From the NCBI GenBank assembly GCA_944320885.1, contig CALUJE010000030.1, positions 1 through 33,042 of the forward strand: a DNA stretch of 33,042 nucleotides. Direction: 5' to 3'. The DNA comes from an uncultured Phocaeicola sp. GTDB lineage: Bacteria; Bacteroidota; Bacteroidia; Bacteroidales; Bacteroidaceae. The notes below the pieces were generated by a model. It saw only the letters and a program-made list of their open reading frames with translations, was not told the origin of the DNA and ran no database searches. Positions within the stretch are counted from its first letter, which is position 1, and the number at the start of each line of letters is the position of its first letter. Positions 16,472-25,800 of the stretch are shown here, in pieces. The translations under genes and the position numbers were made by a program.

Positions 16472-17500
16472 TTATTTTATATTTCTTCGGTTAAGTTCAC
16501 GCTGATAACGTTGTGCGTTCTGAAGATGTCCGCTCATGGTTTTGGCAAAATTGTGGTATCCGGAAAAATCCTCTTTGGCACACATATACAGATAATCATG
16601 ATTTGTATGATTCAGCACGCTTTCAATACCGGTTATTGAAGGTATACGTATAGGGCCGGGAGGTAATCCTATATATTTATAGGTATTATAAGGAGAATCA
16701 ACTGTCAGGTGCTTGTTTAATATACGTCTCAGTCCAAAATCGCCGCAGGCAAATTTTACGGTAGGATCTGCCTGCAGAAGCATATCCTTTTTCAATCGGT
16801 TAATGTAAAGGCCGGCTATCATGGGTTTTTCGTCATTCTTTGCAGTTTCTTCATCGACGATTGATGCCAGTGTACTTACTTGTTCGGGAGTAAGGCCTGT
16901 TCTTTTTGCTTTTTCTATTCGTTCGTCATTCCAGAAACGTTTGTGTTCCTTTTGCATCCGTGCAAAAAACTCGTCAATGTCCATATCCCAATAAACCTGG
17001 TAGGTATTGGGAATGAAGAGACATGCTATGGTTTGTGTAGTATATCCCTGTTGCTTGCAGAAAACAGAATCTTTAAGAGCTGATACTATTGTTGCAGAAT
17101 CAAGCATCAGGCGTGAAGATATGCTTCCTGCCAGTTTTTCCATTGTTCTTACGCTGGGTATTATCAGATTTACGGGACTTTGTTGTCCGGTAGACAAACG
17201 GCGGACCAGCCGGAACATGTTGTCGTCAGCCTTGACCGCATATCTTCCGCTACGGATATGTTCATCATATTTATAAAACGAAGAGAGAAGTCTGAATCCT
17301 TTCAATGTATTGGGATGTGCTTCGCTTTCCAGTTGTTTGCATACATCATCAAGGGAATCTCCCGGACGGATATAAAGGTAAGTCGTTTCTGTAATGGAAA
17401 AAGCTTTGGAAAAACAGAGATAATAACCCGTTGCTGCAAGTATGGCAATAATCAGGATACAGCCTCCCAATACGCCTATAATGGTTTTGTTAAGTTTCAT
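16472..17500 (-). CDS. mltG: Endolytic murein transglycosylase MltG
   Basis: This 342-residue inner-membrane protein has one N-terminal helix (residues 8-30) and a large periplasmic part. It cleaves nascent peptidoglycan strands internally and sets glycan chain length near the synthetic machinery. A LysM-like segment follows the helix (LYIRPGDSLDDVCKQLESEA, about 42-61). The catalytic glutamate is Glu218 in LASIVDEETA, the same number as in E. coli. Other family blocks are ADPTVKFACGD, SPYNTYKYIGLPPGPI and YLYMCAKEDFSGYHNF. It is upstream of the MutS-like gene in the same operon rather than next to pabC/tmk as in E. coli. A one-mismatch -7 box (minus strand TACCTTCG, 17531-17538) could drive it. 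Confidence 0.95.
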   Translation of the reverse strand: MKLNKTIIGVLGGCILIIAILAATGYYLCFSKAFSITETTYLYIRPGDSLDDVCKQLESEAHPNTLKGFRLLSSFYKYDEHIRSGRYAVKADDNMFRLVRRLSTGQQSPVNLIIPSVRTMEKLAGSISSRLMLDSATIVSALKDSVFCKQQGYTTQTIACLFIPNTYQVYWDMDIDEFFARMQKEHKRFWNDERIEKAKRTGLTPEQVSTLASIVDEETAKNDEKPMIAGLYINRLKKDMLLQADPTVKFACGDFGLRRILNKHLTVDSPYNTYKYIGLPPGPIRIPSITGIESVLNHTNHDYLYMCAKEDFSGYHNFAKTMSGHLQNAQRYQRELNRRNIK

Positions 17501-17589
17501 GTGGTTCGTTTTGTTATTTTTAATGTTGTGCGAAGGTATAAAAAAAGGTGTAGTCGGAAAACTTCCGTTATGTATTTTTAATTCAAGGA

Positions 17590-17680
17590 TATAATTCAGA
17601 TATTTATAAGTTATGATTCAGAAAATCATATAGGAGATTTTTAAATTTATAGCCTTGTTTTTTTATTTTATAAGTTATCT
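17590..17680 (-). repeat. AT-rich stretch resembling the repeats at 32764-32895
   Basis: Read on the minus strand this contains ATAACTTATAA twice (17669-17679 and 17603-17613 regions) together with AGGCTATAAAT, echoing ATAACTTATAA, AGGCTATGAAT and A-runs in the array near the tRNA genes. The match is by eye and partly reflects AT-rich composition. Confidence 0.35.
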
Positions 17681-17701
17681 TTTTCTTTTTCTTTTTCTTT
17701 C
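17679..17701 (+). repeat. CTTTTT short tandem repeat
   Basis: Three consecutive CTTTTT-type units followed by CTTTC form a pure pyrimidine run. It lies more than 300 bases from glpK, so a direct role in its expression is doubtful. Confidence 0.6.
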
Positions 17702-18024
17702 GTTCTGTTTCTGTTTTACTTTATATGATTGACAATGCGTAAAAATATTATAAATACGGAAGGAAGCACTTTATGAGTGAATAAATGCCTTCTTTAGCAT
17801 TGAATTTGGTAAACATGTTATGAAACATATTTGTTCAACATAGTATTCCGTCCATCTGCTACTTATTGTATAACATAGAATATGCGCGATGTTTAATTCT
17901 ATATAATACAGAGCGTTTTTACTGCAAAAAGTTATTATTCTTAGTCGTTTATTGAATTAATATTTTTATATTTAACGTCAAACAGGTAACGTAATTAATA
18001 GGTATTACAAAAAAAATTACAATT

Positions 18025-19518
18025 ATGGGAAAATACATCTTATCTCTAGACCAGGGCACAAGTAGTTCGAGAGCTATTGTTTTTAATCACAATGGTGAAA
18101 TATGCGCAGTAGCACAACGTGAATTTCCGCAATATTTCCCGAAATCGGGTTGGGTTGAGCACAATCCGCACGAAATTTGGTCTTCGCAAGCATCTGTTAT
18201 AGCAGAAGCAATAACTACTTTGGATATTACAGGATTGGATATAGCCGCTATCGGAATAACCAATCAGCGTGAAACTACCATTGTATGGGATACAGATACA
18301 GAAGAACCGGTATACAATGCCATCGTATGGCAAGACCGTCGTACTTCTGAATATTGTGATGAATTGAAGAATGCCGGAAAAACGGAATTTATCCGTGATA
18401 AGACCGGACTTATTATTGATGCTTACTTTAGTGCCACTAAGATAAAATGGATTCTTGACAATGTGCCGGGTGCACGTGAAAGAGCCAAAAAAGGAAAACT
18501 GAAATTCGGAACCGTTGATTCATGGCTGGTATGGCGCTTGACCAGAGGTGAGGTACATGTAACGGATGTTTCAAATGCATCACGTACCATGCTGTTCAAT
18601 ATTCACAAATTGGATTGGGATGATGAATTGCTTGAAATGTTTGACATCCCGCGTAGTATGATGCCTGAGGTAAAATCATCAAGTGAAATCTACGGTTATA
18701 CCAAAACTACAATCTTTGCCCATAAAGTACCTATTGCAGGTATTGCCGGTGACCAGCAGGCTGCATTGTTCGGACAGATGTGTGTTGAGCCGGGAATGAT
18801 AAAGAATACATATGGAACAGGCTGCTTCATGTTGATGAACAGTGGTGAAAAGCCTATCAAATCAGAAAATAACCTGTTGACCACTATCGCCTGGAAAATA
18901 AATCATAAAGTAACATATGCATTGGAGGGAAGTATATTCGTAGCCGGTTCTGTCGTACAATGGTTGCGTGACGGACTTGGCGTTATCAAGTCTTCTTCAG
19001 AAGTAGAAGAATTGGCATCCAGTGTTCCCGATACCGGTGGAGTATATTTTGTTCCGGCTTTGACAGGTCTTGGAGCTCCCTGGTGGGATCAGTATGCCCG
19101 TGGACAAATTGTGGGAATCAGTCGTGGTACAACAGCAGCCCATATAGCACGTGCTGCTTTGGAAGGTATTGCATTCCAGACAATGGATATTGTAAATGCT
19201 ATGTCGAACGACTCAGGAATACCTTTGAAAGAACTGAAAGTTGACGGTGGAGCTTCACGAAATAACTTGATGATGCAGTTCCAGTCGGATATATTGGGTG
19301 TTCCGGTTATCCGTCCGGTTACAACCGAGACAACCGCTTTGGGAGCAGCCTTCCTTGCCGGATTGGCAACAGGATACTGGTCTGATATTTCAGAACTTCG
19401 TAATATGAGTAATGTTGGTCATCGTTTTGAGCCGACGATGGATGCTGAGACTGCAGCGAAAGCCAAAGAAGGATGGAAAGATGCAGTGCATCGTACATTG
19501 AGCAGTTACACAAAATAA
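18025..19518 (+). CDS. glpK: Glycerol kinase
   Basis: This 497-residue cytosolic FGGY-family kinase makes sn-glycerol 3-phosphate from glycerol and ATP. The start is [20 protein letters not shown], the conserved phosphate-binding loop, and the length equals that of the usual GlpK. Other family blocks are [56 protein letters not shown] and [11 protein letters not shown]. glpF starts 20 bases downstream, so uptake and trapping are co-expressed. No glycerol-3-phosphate dehydrogenase (glpD or glpABC) is nearby, so the product may feed phospholipid synthesis or a dehydrogenase elsewhere. A long, AT-rich upstream region without a consensus box suggests activator-dependent expression, which is inference only. 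Confidence 0.97.
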   Translation: MGKYILSLDQGTSSSRAIVFNHNGEICAVAQREFPQYFPKSGWVEHNPHEIWSSQASVIAEAITTLDITGLDIAAIGITNQRETTIVWDTDTEEPVYNAIVWQDRRTSEYCDELKNAGKTEFIRDKTGLIIDAYFSATKIKWILDNVPGARERAKKGKLKFGTVDSWLVWRLTRGEVHVTDVSNASRTMLFNIHKLDWDDELLEMFDIPRSMMPEVKSSSEIYGYTKTTIFAHKVPIAGIAGDQQAALFGQMCVEPGMIKNTYGTGCFMLMNSGEKPIKSENNLLTTIAWKINHKVTYALEGSIFVAGSVVQWLRDGLGVIKSSSEVEELASSVPDTGGVYFVPALTGLGAPWWDQYARGQIVGISRGTTAAHIARAALEGIAFQTMDIVNAMSNDSGIPLKELKVDGGASRNNLMMQFQSDILGVPVIRPVTTETTALGAAFLAGLATGYWSDISELRNMSNVGHRFEPTMDAETAAKAKEGWKDAVHRTLSSYTK

Positions 19519-19538
19519 CCTTATAAAACAGAAATAAT

Positions 19539-20279
19539 ATGGCAGATGTATCTTTATTGACCAAGTGTTTCTTTGAATTCTTGGGAACACTGGTACTCGT
19601 CCTTTTAGGCGATGGTGTTGTAGCTTCTAACGTATTGAAGAAATCAAAAGGTTTTAACGGTGGATGGGTTGTAATAACCATGGCATGGGGATTTGCCGTA
19701 ATGTGTGGTGTCTTTATTGCCGGTCCGTATTCAGGAGCACATTTAAATCCTGCAGTAAGTATTGGTTTGGCTATTGCCGGTCATTTCAGCTGGTCATATG
19801 TACCGGGTTATATCATCGCCCAATTCCTGGGTGGTTTTGTAGGTGCACTTCTTGTCTACGTATTTTATAAAGATCATTTTGATGCTACAGATGACGCCGA
19901 TTCCAAACTGGGAGTATTTTGTACAATGCCGGCGATTATGAATCGTCCTCGCAATTTGTTCTGTGAAATTGTAGGTACTTTCCTTTTGGTTTTTATTATC
20001 ATTCAGTTGGCCGAAGAATGTAACTGTCCGGCTGTCGGTATGGGTTCATTGGGAGCTTTCCCGGTAACCATGTTGATTATGTCAATTGGTATGTCATTGG
20101 GAGGAACTACCGGTTATGCTATTAATCCGGTTCGAGACCTTCCTCCACGTATAGCTCATGCATTGCTTCCTATAAAAGGAAAAAGAGACAGTGGATGGAA
20201 TTATAGCTGGGTACCTGTATTAGGTCCGATAATCGGTTGTATACTGGCTGCTATTTTACATATGGCAGTATTGGAATAG
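19539..20279 (+). CDS. glpF: Glycerol facilitator, aquaglyceroporin (MIP family)
   Basis: This 246-residue six-helix inner-membrane channel lets glycerol diffuse into the cell. The two half-helix motifs are GAHLNPAVSIG (about residue 67) and YAINPVRDLPPR (about 191); the second has NPV instead of NPA. The aspartate after NPVR is the mark of glycerol facilitators rather than water-only aquaporins. It follows glpK by 20 bases and its operon ends at the hairpin 20307-20337. The order kinase then channel is the reverse of E. coli glpFK. An aquaporin-only function is unlikely given the neighbour and the Asp. Confidence 0.95.
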   Translation: MADVSLLTKCFFEFLGTLVLVLLGDGVVASNVLKKSKGFNGGWVVITMAWGFAVMCGVFIAGPYSGAHLNPAVSIGLAIAGHFSWSYVPGYIIAQFLGGFVGALLVYVFYKDHFDATDDADSKLGVFCTMPAIMNRPRNLFCEIVGTFLLVFIIIQLAEECNCPAVGMGSLGAFPVTMLIMSIGMSLGGTTGYAINPVRDLPPRIAHALLPIKGKRDSGWNYSWVPVLGPIIGCILAAILHMAVLE

Positions 20280-20306
20280 TTACACAGTTTTTTGTTGTTG
20301 TGTGTG

Positions 20307-20340
20307 AAAAGAGGATGCTTTTGGCATCCTCTTTCTTTAT
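20307..20340. terminator. Terminator between glpF and pncB
   Basis: AAAAGAGGATGC at 20307-20318 pairs with GCATCCTCTTT at 20324-20334 around a short TTTTG loop and is followed by CTTTAT. The A-run on the left makes it usable in both directions. Confidence 0.85.
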
Positions 20341-20358
20341 ATGAAATAGTGATTGTTT

Positions 20359-21540
20359 TTATTTATCATCATCCACATTCAGATCAAGCTCATAAAGGCA
20401 GGCTTTTACTTCGTTGCTGCTTCCCATATGTTTTCCAAGGTCGTCGGACAGCTTGACGCATTCTTTCCATGGCTGGTTGACGTTCATTTTGCAATATGCC
20501 AGTTTCATTACTATGTTTGAGGGTTTGAATCCTGTATCATTGGTGAGGTTTGTTCCTATGCCGAATGAGCAGCGTATTCTTCCTTTGCAATAATCCTGTA
20601 TCTGCAGAGCCTTTTCAAAATCAAGTGCGTTACTGAAAATAATTGTCTTGGTCGTAGGGTCAACTCCCAGTTCCTGATAACGCGCAATCAGTCGGTCGGT
20701 AAATTCAAATTCGTTGCCCGAGTCACATCGCACACCGTCAAACAGTTTGGCCTGCTTGCGGCTGATATTGCTTAAGAAGATATCCGAAGTATAAGTATCT
20801 GAGAGTGCTGTTCCCAAATCACCGTCGTATACGTTGACCCAGTTCTCTAGCGCCATGTAGTTGGCATGTTTGTAACCAAACTGCGCTCCGTGAAACATGA
20901 ACCATTCGTGCGGATGTGTTCCCATGGGCTTCATGTTATATTTCATGGCAAAATAGCAGTTGGATGTTCCGGCGCAATAATGTGCATTTTCATTCAGGTA
21001 ACTGATTACAGAGTCGTGCACATTGAAAGAGAAGCGTCTTCGTGTTCCAAATTCAGAAAAGAGCATTTTATGCTCATTTGAGAGCCGTACTTTCTCGGCA
21101 AGCCGGTTGCATACCTGTTCCATATTGGGGATATGTCCCAGATATTTATTTCTTATTTCAGCTATGATGGCCAATAATGGAACTTCATAGAGGGTTACTT
21201 TATACATGAAGTCGCTTACCTCTACATGCAACTGTTTATTCTCATCAAGAGATATTTTTATTTTTTCCGGGTCAAAGCGGAAGGATGAGAGCCATTCCCA
21301 GTAGATGGGCGGTATGAATCGGCACGATCTTATCATGTATTCCTGTTCTTCACGTGCTAGTGCCACAGAGGTCATGGCCTGTATTTCTTCTTTGAGAGCA
21401 TTTACGAAATCTTCGCTATATTCGGTTTCGTCTCTGTCTTTAAAGACGAATGTTCCCATGGCATAAGGAAACAGTTTGATATAAGCATATGACGTGGTAA
21501 ATTTATACAGGTCGGTATCTAATATGCTTTTTATAACCAT
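20359..21540 (-). CDS. pncB: Nicotinate phosphoribosyltransferase
   Basis: This 393-residue cytosolic enzyme of NAD salvage makes nicotinate mononucleotide from nicotinate and PRPP with ATP support. Its length and N-terminus (SILDTDLYKFTTSYAY) are typical. The region MGTHPHEWFMFHGAQFGYKH contains His211 in the PHEW block, corresponding to the histidine phosphorylated in the ATP-coupled cycle. FGTRRRFSF (about 164-172) and VRCDSGNEFEFTDRLI are phosphate- and substrate-binding blocks. It has its own exact promoter box at 21571-21578 and converges on glpF. dinB lies upstream in the same orientation with a 117-base gap, so it is likely independent. Confidence 0.96.
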   Translation of the reverse strand: MVIKSILDTDLYKFTTSYAYIKLFPYAMGTFVFKDRDETEYSEDFVNALKEEIQAMTSVALAREEQEYMIRSCRFIPPIYWEWLSSFRFDPEKIKISLDENKQLHVEVSDFMYKVTLYEVPLLAIIAEIRNKYLGHIPNMEQVCNRLAEKVRLSNEHKMLFSEFGTRRRFSFNVHDSVISYLNENAHYCAGTSNCYFAMKYNMKPMGTHPHEWFMFHGAQFGYKHANYMALENWVNVYDGDLGTALSDTYTSDIFLSNISRKQAKLFDGVRCDSGNEFEFTDRLIARYQELGVDPTTKTIIFSNALDFEKALQIQDYCKGRIRCSFGIGTNLTNDTGFKPSNIVMKLAYCKMNVNQPWKECVKLSDDLGKHMGSSNEVKACLYELDLNVDDDK

Positions 21541-21570
21541 ATGTATTTCATTTTATATAATCTTTTGTTA

Positions 21571-21578
21571 CAAAGGTA
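21571..21578 (-). promoter_or_regulatory. pncB promoter -7 box
   Basis: Minus strand TACCTTTG is an exact TAnnTTTG match, about 31 bases before the pncB ATG at 21540. Confidence 0.6.
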
Positions 21579-21657
21579 GTATTTGTTTTTGTATGGGATG
21601 CAGGTGAGTGCTAAATTTTTTAGTTGAAAATTCTCTTATAGCATGAAGGTTATCTTT

Positions 21658-22731
21658 TTATTTGAAAGGAAGTTCCAATTGGCGCCATGTACCTTTACGC
21701 TCATTTACCGGATTTGAGACAGACAGTCCGATAAGACGTACGGGGTGATGTTCGTAATCAACTTCACTCATCAGTTTCTTGGCTTTGGGAAGTATGCTTT
21801 GAAGTGTATACATGGTTTCGGAAGAACTGAGGCTTCGGGTTATCTGACTGAAATCATTGAATTTGATTTTCAGAGTAAGCGTATTGCCTTTGAACTGATG
21901 ACGTTTCAGGCGTTCCACCAGTTCGGTGGCTACGTGATAAAGTTCAATAATCATGGCCGAACGCAGAGTGATATCACGTTCCAGCGTATGTTCGCATCCT
22001 ACGGACTTGCGTATGTGAAGCGTTTCTACCGGACGGTTGTCTATACCTCGGGCAAAGTCATAATACAACCGTCCGGCTTTGCCGAAATAATGTGTAAGCA
22101 TCTCCAACGAGCATTCTCTCAGGTCTTTTCCGGTATGAATGAACAGTTGATGCATTTTCTTGGCTGTGACTTTTCCTACTCCCCAAAACGACTCAACCGG
22201 AAGATGGGCAATGAAGTCCAGTGCCTGGTCGGGATGTATGGTGCATAATCCGTCGGGCTTACGGTAGTCAGAGGCAATCTTGGCCAGAAACTTATTGTAT
22301 GATACTCCGGCCGAGGCTATAAGATGTAATTCAGAGCGTATGCGTGCCTTGATTTCCCGGGCGATGTCTACAGCCAGTTCCATATTCTTTTTGTTTTCCG
22401 TTACATCAAGAAAGGCTTCATCAATCGAAAGCGGTTCGATCACATCGGTATAGTCATGAAATATTTCGTGAATTTGTGCTGATACGCTTTTGTATACATC
22501 CATCCGTCCGGGAACAAATATCAGTTCCGGACACAATTCCATGGCTTTTTTTGAGGACATGGCTGAGCGTACGCCATATTTGCGGGCTTCATAGCTTGCT
22601 GCAGCTACTACGCCGCGTTCTTGCGGACGGCCTACGGCAATGGGTTTTCCTTTAAGTTCGGGATTGTCTCGCTGTTCTATCGAAGCATAGAACGCGTCCA
22701 TATCAATATGAATTATTTTGCGTAAAGGCAT
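21658..22731 (-). CDS. dinB: DNA polymerase IV (Y family)
   Basis: This 357-residue error-prone polymerase copies past damaged template bases. The metal ligands are Asp10 in IHIDMDAFYAS and Asp104/Glu105 in LSIDEAFLDV. The steric region GVVAAASYEARKYGVRSAM and the little-finger domain (KSVGCEHTLERDI, about 233 onward) are present. The C-terminal RQLELPF fits a beta-clamp binding peptide. The length equals E. coli DinB within a few residues. A one-mismatch -7 box (minus strand TAATTTCG, 22750-22757) stands 19 bases before the ATG, and a possible divergent box lies at 22791-22798. No LexA-type site was recognised. Confidence 0.96.
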   Translation of the reverse strand: MPLRKIIHIDMDAFYASIEQRDNPELKGKPIAVGRPQERGVVAAASYEARKYGVRSAMSSKKAMELCPELIFVPGRMDVYKSVSAQIHEIFHDYTDVIEPLSIDEAFLDVTENKKNMELAVDIAREIKARIRSELHLIASAGVSYNKFLAKIASDYRKPDGLCTIHPDQALDFIAHLPVESFWGVGKVTAKKMHQLFIHTGKDLRECSLEMLTHYFGKAGRLYYDFARGIDNRPVETLHIRKSVGCEHTLERDITLRSAMIIELYHVATELVERLKRHQFKGNTLTLKIKFNDFSQITRSLSSSETMYTLQSILPKAKKLMSEVDYEHHPVRLIGLSVSNPVNERKGTWRQLELPFK

Positions 22732-22885
22732 ATATTACAGTTTCACAAGCGAAATTACGAAAAATGGTTGGAGATTCGTCGCATTTTAATTATCTTTTGC
22801 AGCGATTGAAGCAGTAGAGAGAAAATCTTGTTGTTTTATTATAAACAGAAATATATCGGGTATAAATCTATAATAAGAGAGGCTT

Positions 22886-25800
22886 ATGAAAAGACAGGCA
22901 TTGAAATGGTTGTTCCTTTTGGGAATGATTCTGTTTGTTCCTTCGTTGAAAGGACAAAGTTCGAAGACGGTTTGGGATACTGTAGAAGAGTATAAGCGTC
23001 AGGATCGCCCCCGGAAGGCTATTCAGTTGTTAGATAGGCTTTGCCGTAGAGCTGAAGAAAAGAAATTATTTCCGCTAAAGGTTAAAGCGATGATGACTCG
23101 TTTGGTATGTAGTGCGATGATAAGTCGCGATAGTATGTATAAAAATGTATCTAATTTTCAGAAATGGGTAACAGAAGAACCAGATGCTGCACGTCAGAAG
23201 GTCTTGTTGATGATGCTTGGAAATATGTATGATTTTGTGGAGCAATTGACACCATACGACAGCTACCATATTGAGGGTCGTATTCCGACAGATATGTCTG
23301 AGTGGTCAAGAGAGGTATTTGCTCAAAAAAAACATGAGGCATATTGTCAGGCTCTGTCCGATTTTCCGTTGTTGGCAAAGGCTAGCATTTTTACTTATAA
23401 GATTTTGATTGAAACAGGGGCGGAGAGTGATTTATATAGGAATGATTTGTTGTCTGCTATGGTGCAGGAAATAGTTCAAAGGTATACGAAAGAGTCGGAT
23501 AAAGCTTTTGTTACAGATATATATGACCGAATGATTGCTTGTTATCAGTCGTTGGGAAGAAAAAATGCCATGTGGATGGCACGGTTGGCTAAACTAGATT
23601 ATGAATATCAATCCAGCTATGAAAAACGTGCCATGCTGGCCGATACTCTTCAAAGCTGGATTGCCCAAAATAAGGGGAAAATGATTGCTCCCTATATTTA
23701 TCAGAAAGCCATAGAGAAGGCTGATTCCGATTCTTTGCAATATGTATTATCTACTGAAGCATTGTCATTGTATCCCGATTATAAGTTTGTTGATTTCTTC
23801 AAAGAACGGATACATCAAACAACCTTTTCTTTCTGCAGGGCTCAGCTTGCAGAAACTCCGATGAAGGACCATCCATTGAGGCTGAATGTAAATTATCGTT
23901 CGTTGGATAAATTGATAATGAATGTTTTCCGGAAATCCGACCGAAAACAGATAGAGCATGCCGTATTCCTGTTGCCTGTAAAAGCTCCTTATAGAGAAAC
24001 TGATACTATTTTGTGTTTGAAACCTCTTCCGGAAGTGGGCGAATATGTGATAGAATTACAGGCAGGGAAGAAAAAGGAAACGTTGGATGTGAATTATACC
24101 ATGCTGTTCATGCCTATACTCAGTTCGTTTTCTGACAAACAGGCGAATATTTTGGTAGTTGATAATGTTACGGGATTCCCGGTAGAAAATGCAACTGTAG
24201 AGTTGATGAAGGTTAATCGTTCAAGAAGGAAGGAGGTGTATACTTCAATTCAAAAGCTGCAAACCGGTGCGGATGGGCGTGCTTTGTTTAAACGTCAGAA
24301 TAATAGTTTATTGGCAGCTTTTGTTCAAAAGGAAGGATATGGTCGTACAGATACGGTTAAATTTTATATGAGTTCTGTTAATGAGCAGGATGTATCTAAG
24401 ACAACCAATATACGTCTGTATACAGACAGAGCAGTGTATCGTCCCGGACAAGTTGTTCAGATAAGTGGAATTGCCTTTTATGGAAAGAACGATGATTTTA
24501 GCGTGATAAAAAACCGGGAATTTATGTTGCATGCCAACGATGCAAACAACCAGCAATTGGCAGAACTGAAAGTACGGACCAATGAGATGGGTTCATTCTC
24601 TACGCGGATGGTATTGCCTGAAAAATGTATGTCGGGCAATGTTTCGATACGGTGTGGGGATAATGGCTCGGTTAATTGTCTGGTGGAAGAATACAAACGT
24701 CCTACTTTTGAGGTGTGTCTGTTGCCAGTAGCTACCTCTTATATGTGTGGTGATACGGTGATAATTGAGGGAGAAGCGAAGACCATGACCGGAAGTCCCG
24801 TAGCCAATGCTTCTGTTACATATAAGCTTAATACAGATTACTATTATTTTGAAGGCGATTCGCCAATATCGGGAAAAACAGTTACAGATTCAGTCGGACA
24901 TTTCTGGTTTCCCTTTAGTGTTAAGAAAAGGGTATTACCTTATGTGCGTCCTTACAATGAAAGAGTGAGTGTAGATGTATCTGTTACGGATTTGGCTGGT
25001 GAAACACAAAATGCCTCGAAGATAATAGATATATCTTCAGAGGAATCGATACGTTTGTTGTCTGGTATTCCTGACGTGTGGATGAAAGAGTCAACAGATT
25101 CCATTCGGATAAGTGTAACTAATATGGATAATCAGATATTAAGTGTTAAAGGGATATATACATTGTCTCTTCTGCATGGTTCAGGTAAAACTGAGAGCCT
25201 TGTAGGAGAACCTGTTTATGTTGGAGTTTTTGATTCGGACGTTCCCTTTAAACCGGATTGGATTAGGAATGTACCTTCGGGGAAATATCGCATTGCATAT
25301 GAGGTTACCGACTTGCAAAACCGCATTCAAAAGGATTATAAGGATATCGTAGTGTTCAGTACAAATGATTCCCGTTCACCGGTTGATGAGGTTTTATGGA
25401 CTTACCGGAAGAATTCTGAGATAACTCCTGAAAATCCGGCAGAGTGTATAGTTGGTGTCTCGGGTAAGAATGTTTGTCTGTATTATGAGGTATATGGTAA
25501 AGACAAGCTTTTACAGTCGGAAAATTATGTATTGAGCGATACGTTACTTACATTCCGCTATACAAATCAATTTGAATATAAAGGAGATTTTTCGGTTTGT
25601 TTTATGATTGTAAAAGACGGAAAGCGTTATTTTGCCAATTATAAAATAGTTTCTAAGATAAATCAGCATAATCTTCAGTTGAAATGGGAAACATTCAGAG
25701 ATCATTTGCGTCCAGGACAGGATGAAGAGTGGCGTCTTAAAGTCTTTATGCCCGATGGAAGTCCGGCAAATGCCGAATTGATGGCAACCTTATATGATGC

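Larger units (their letters stand above)
17501..18024. other. 524-base AT-rich intergenic region between mltG and glpK
   Basis: No gene is seen. It holds the divergent control regions of mltG and glpK, an AT-rich stretch at 17590-17680 that resembles the repeats near 32764, and a (CTTTTT) run at 17679-17700. No exact TAnnTTTG box is found for glpK; the closest are TGAATTTG at 17801-17808 and TATATTTA at 17967-17974. Confidence 0.7.

Noticed and set aside
17821..18024. Clear promoter or operator for glpK
   Set aside because: Only boxes with one or more mismatches were found and no convincing dyad; listing a site would be guesswork.
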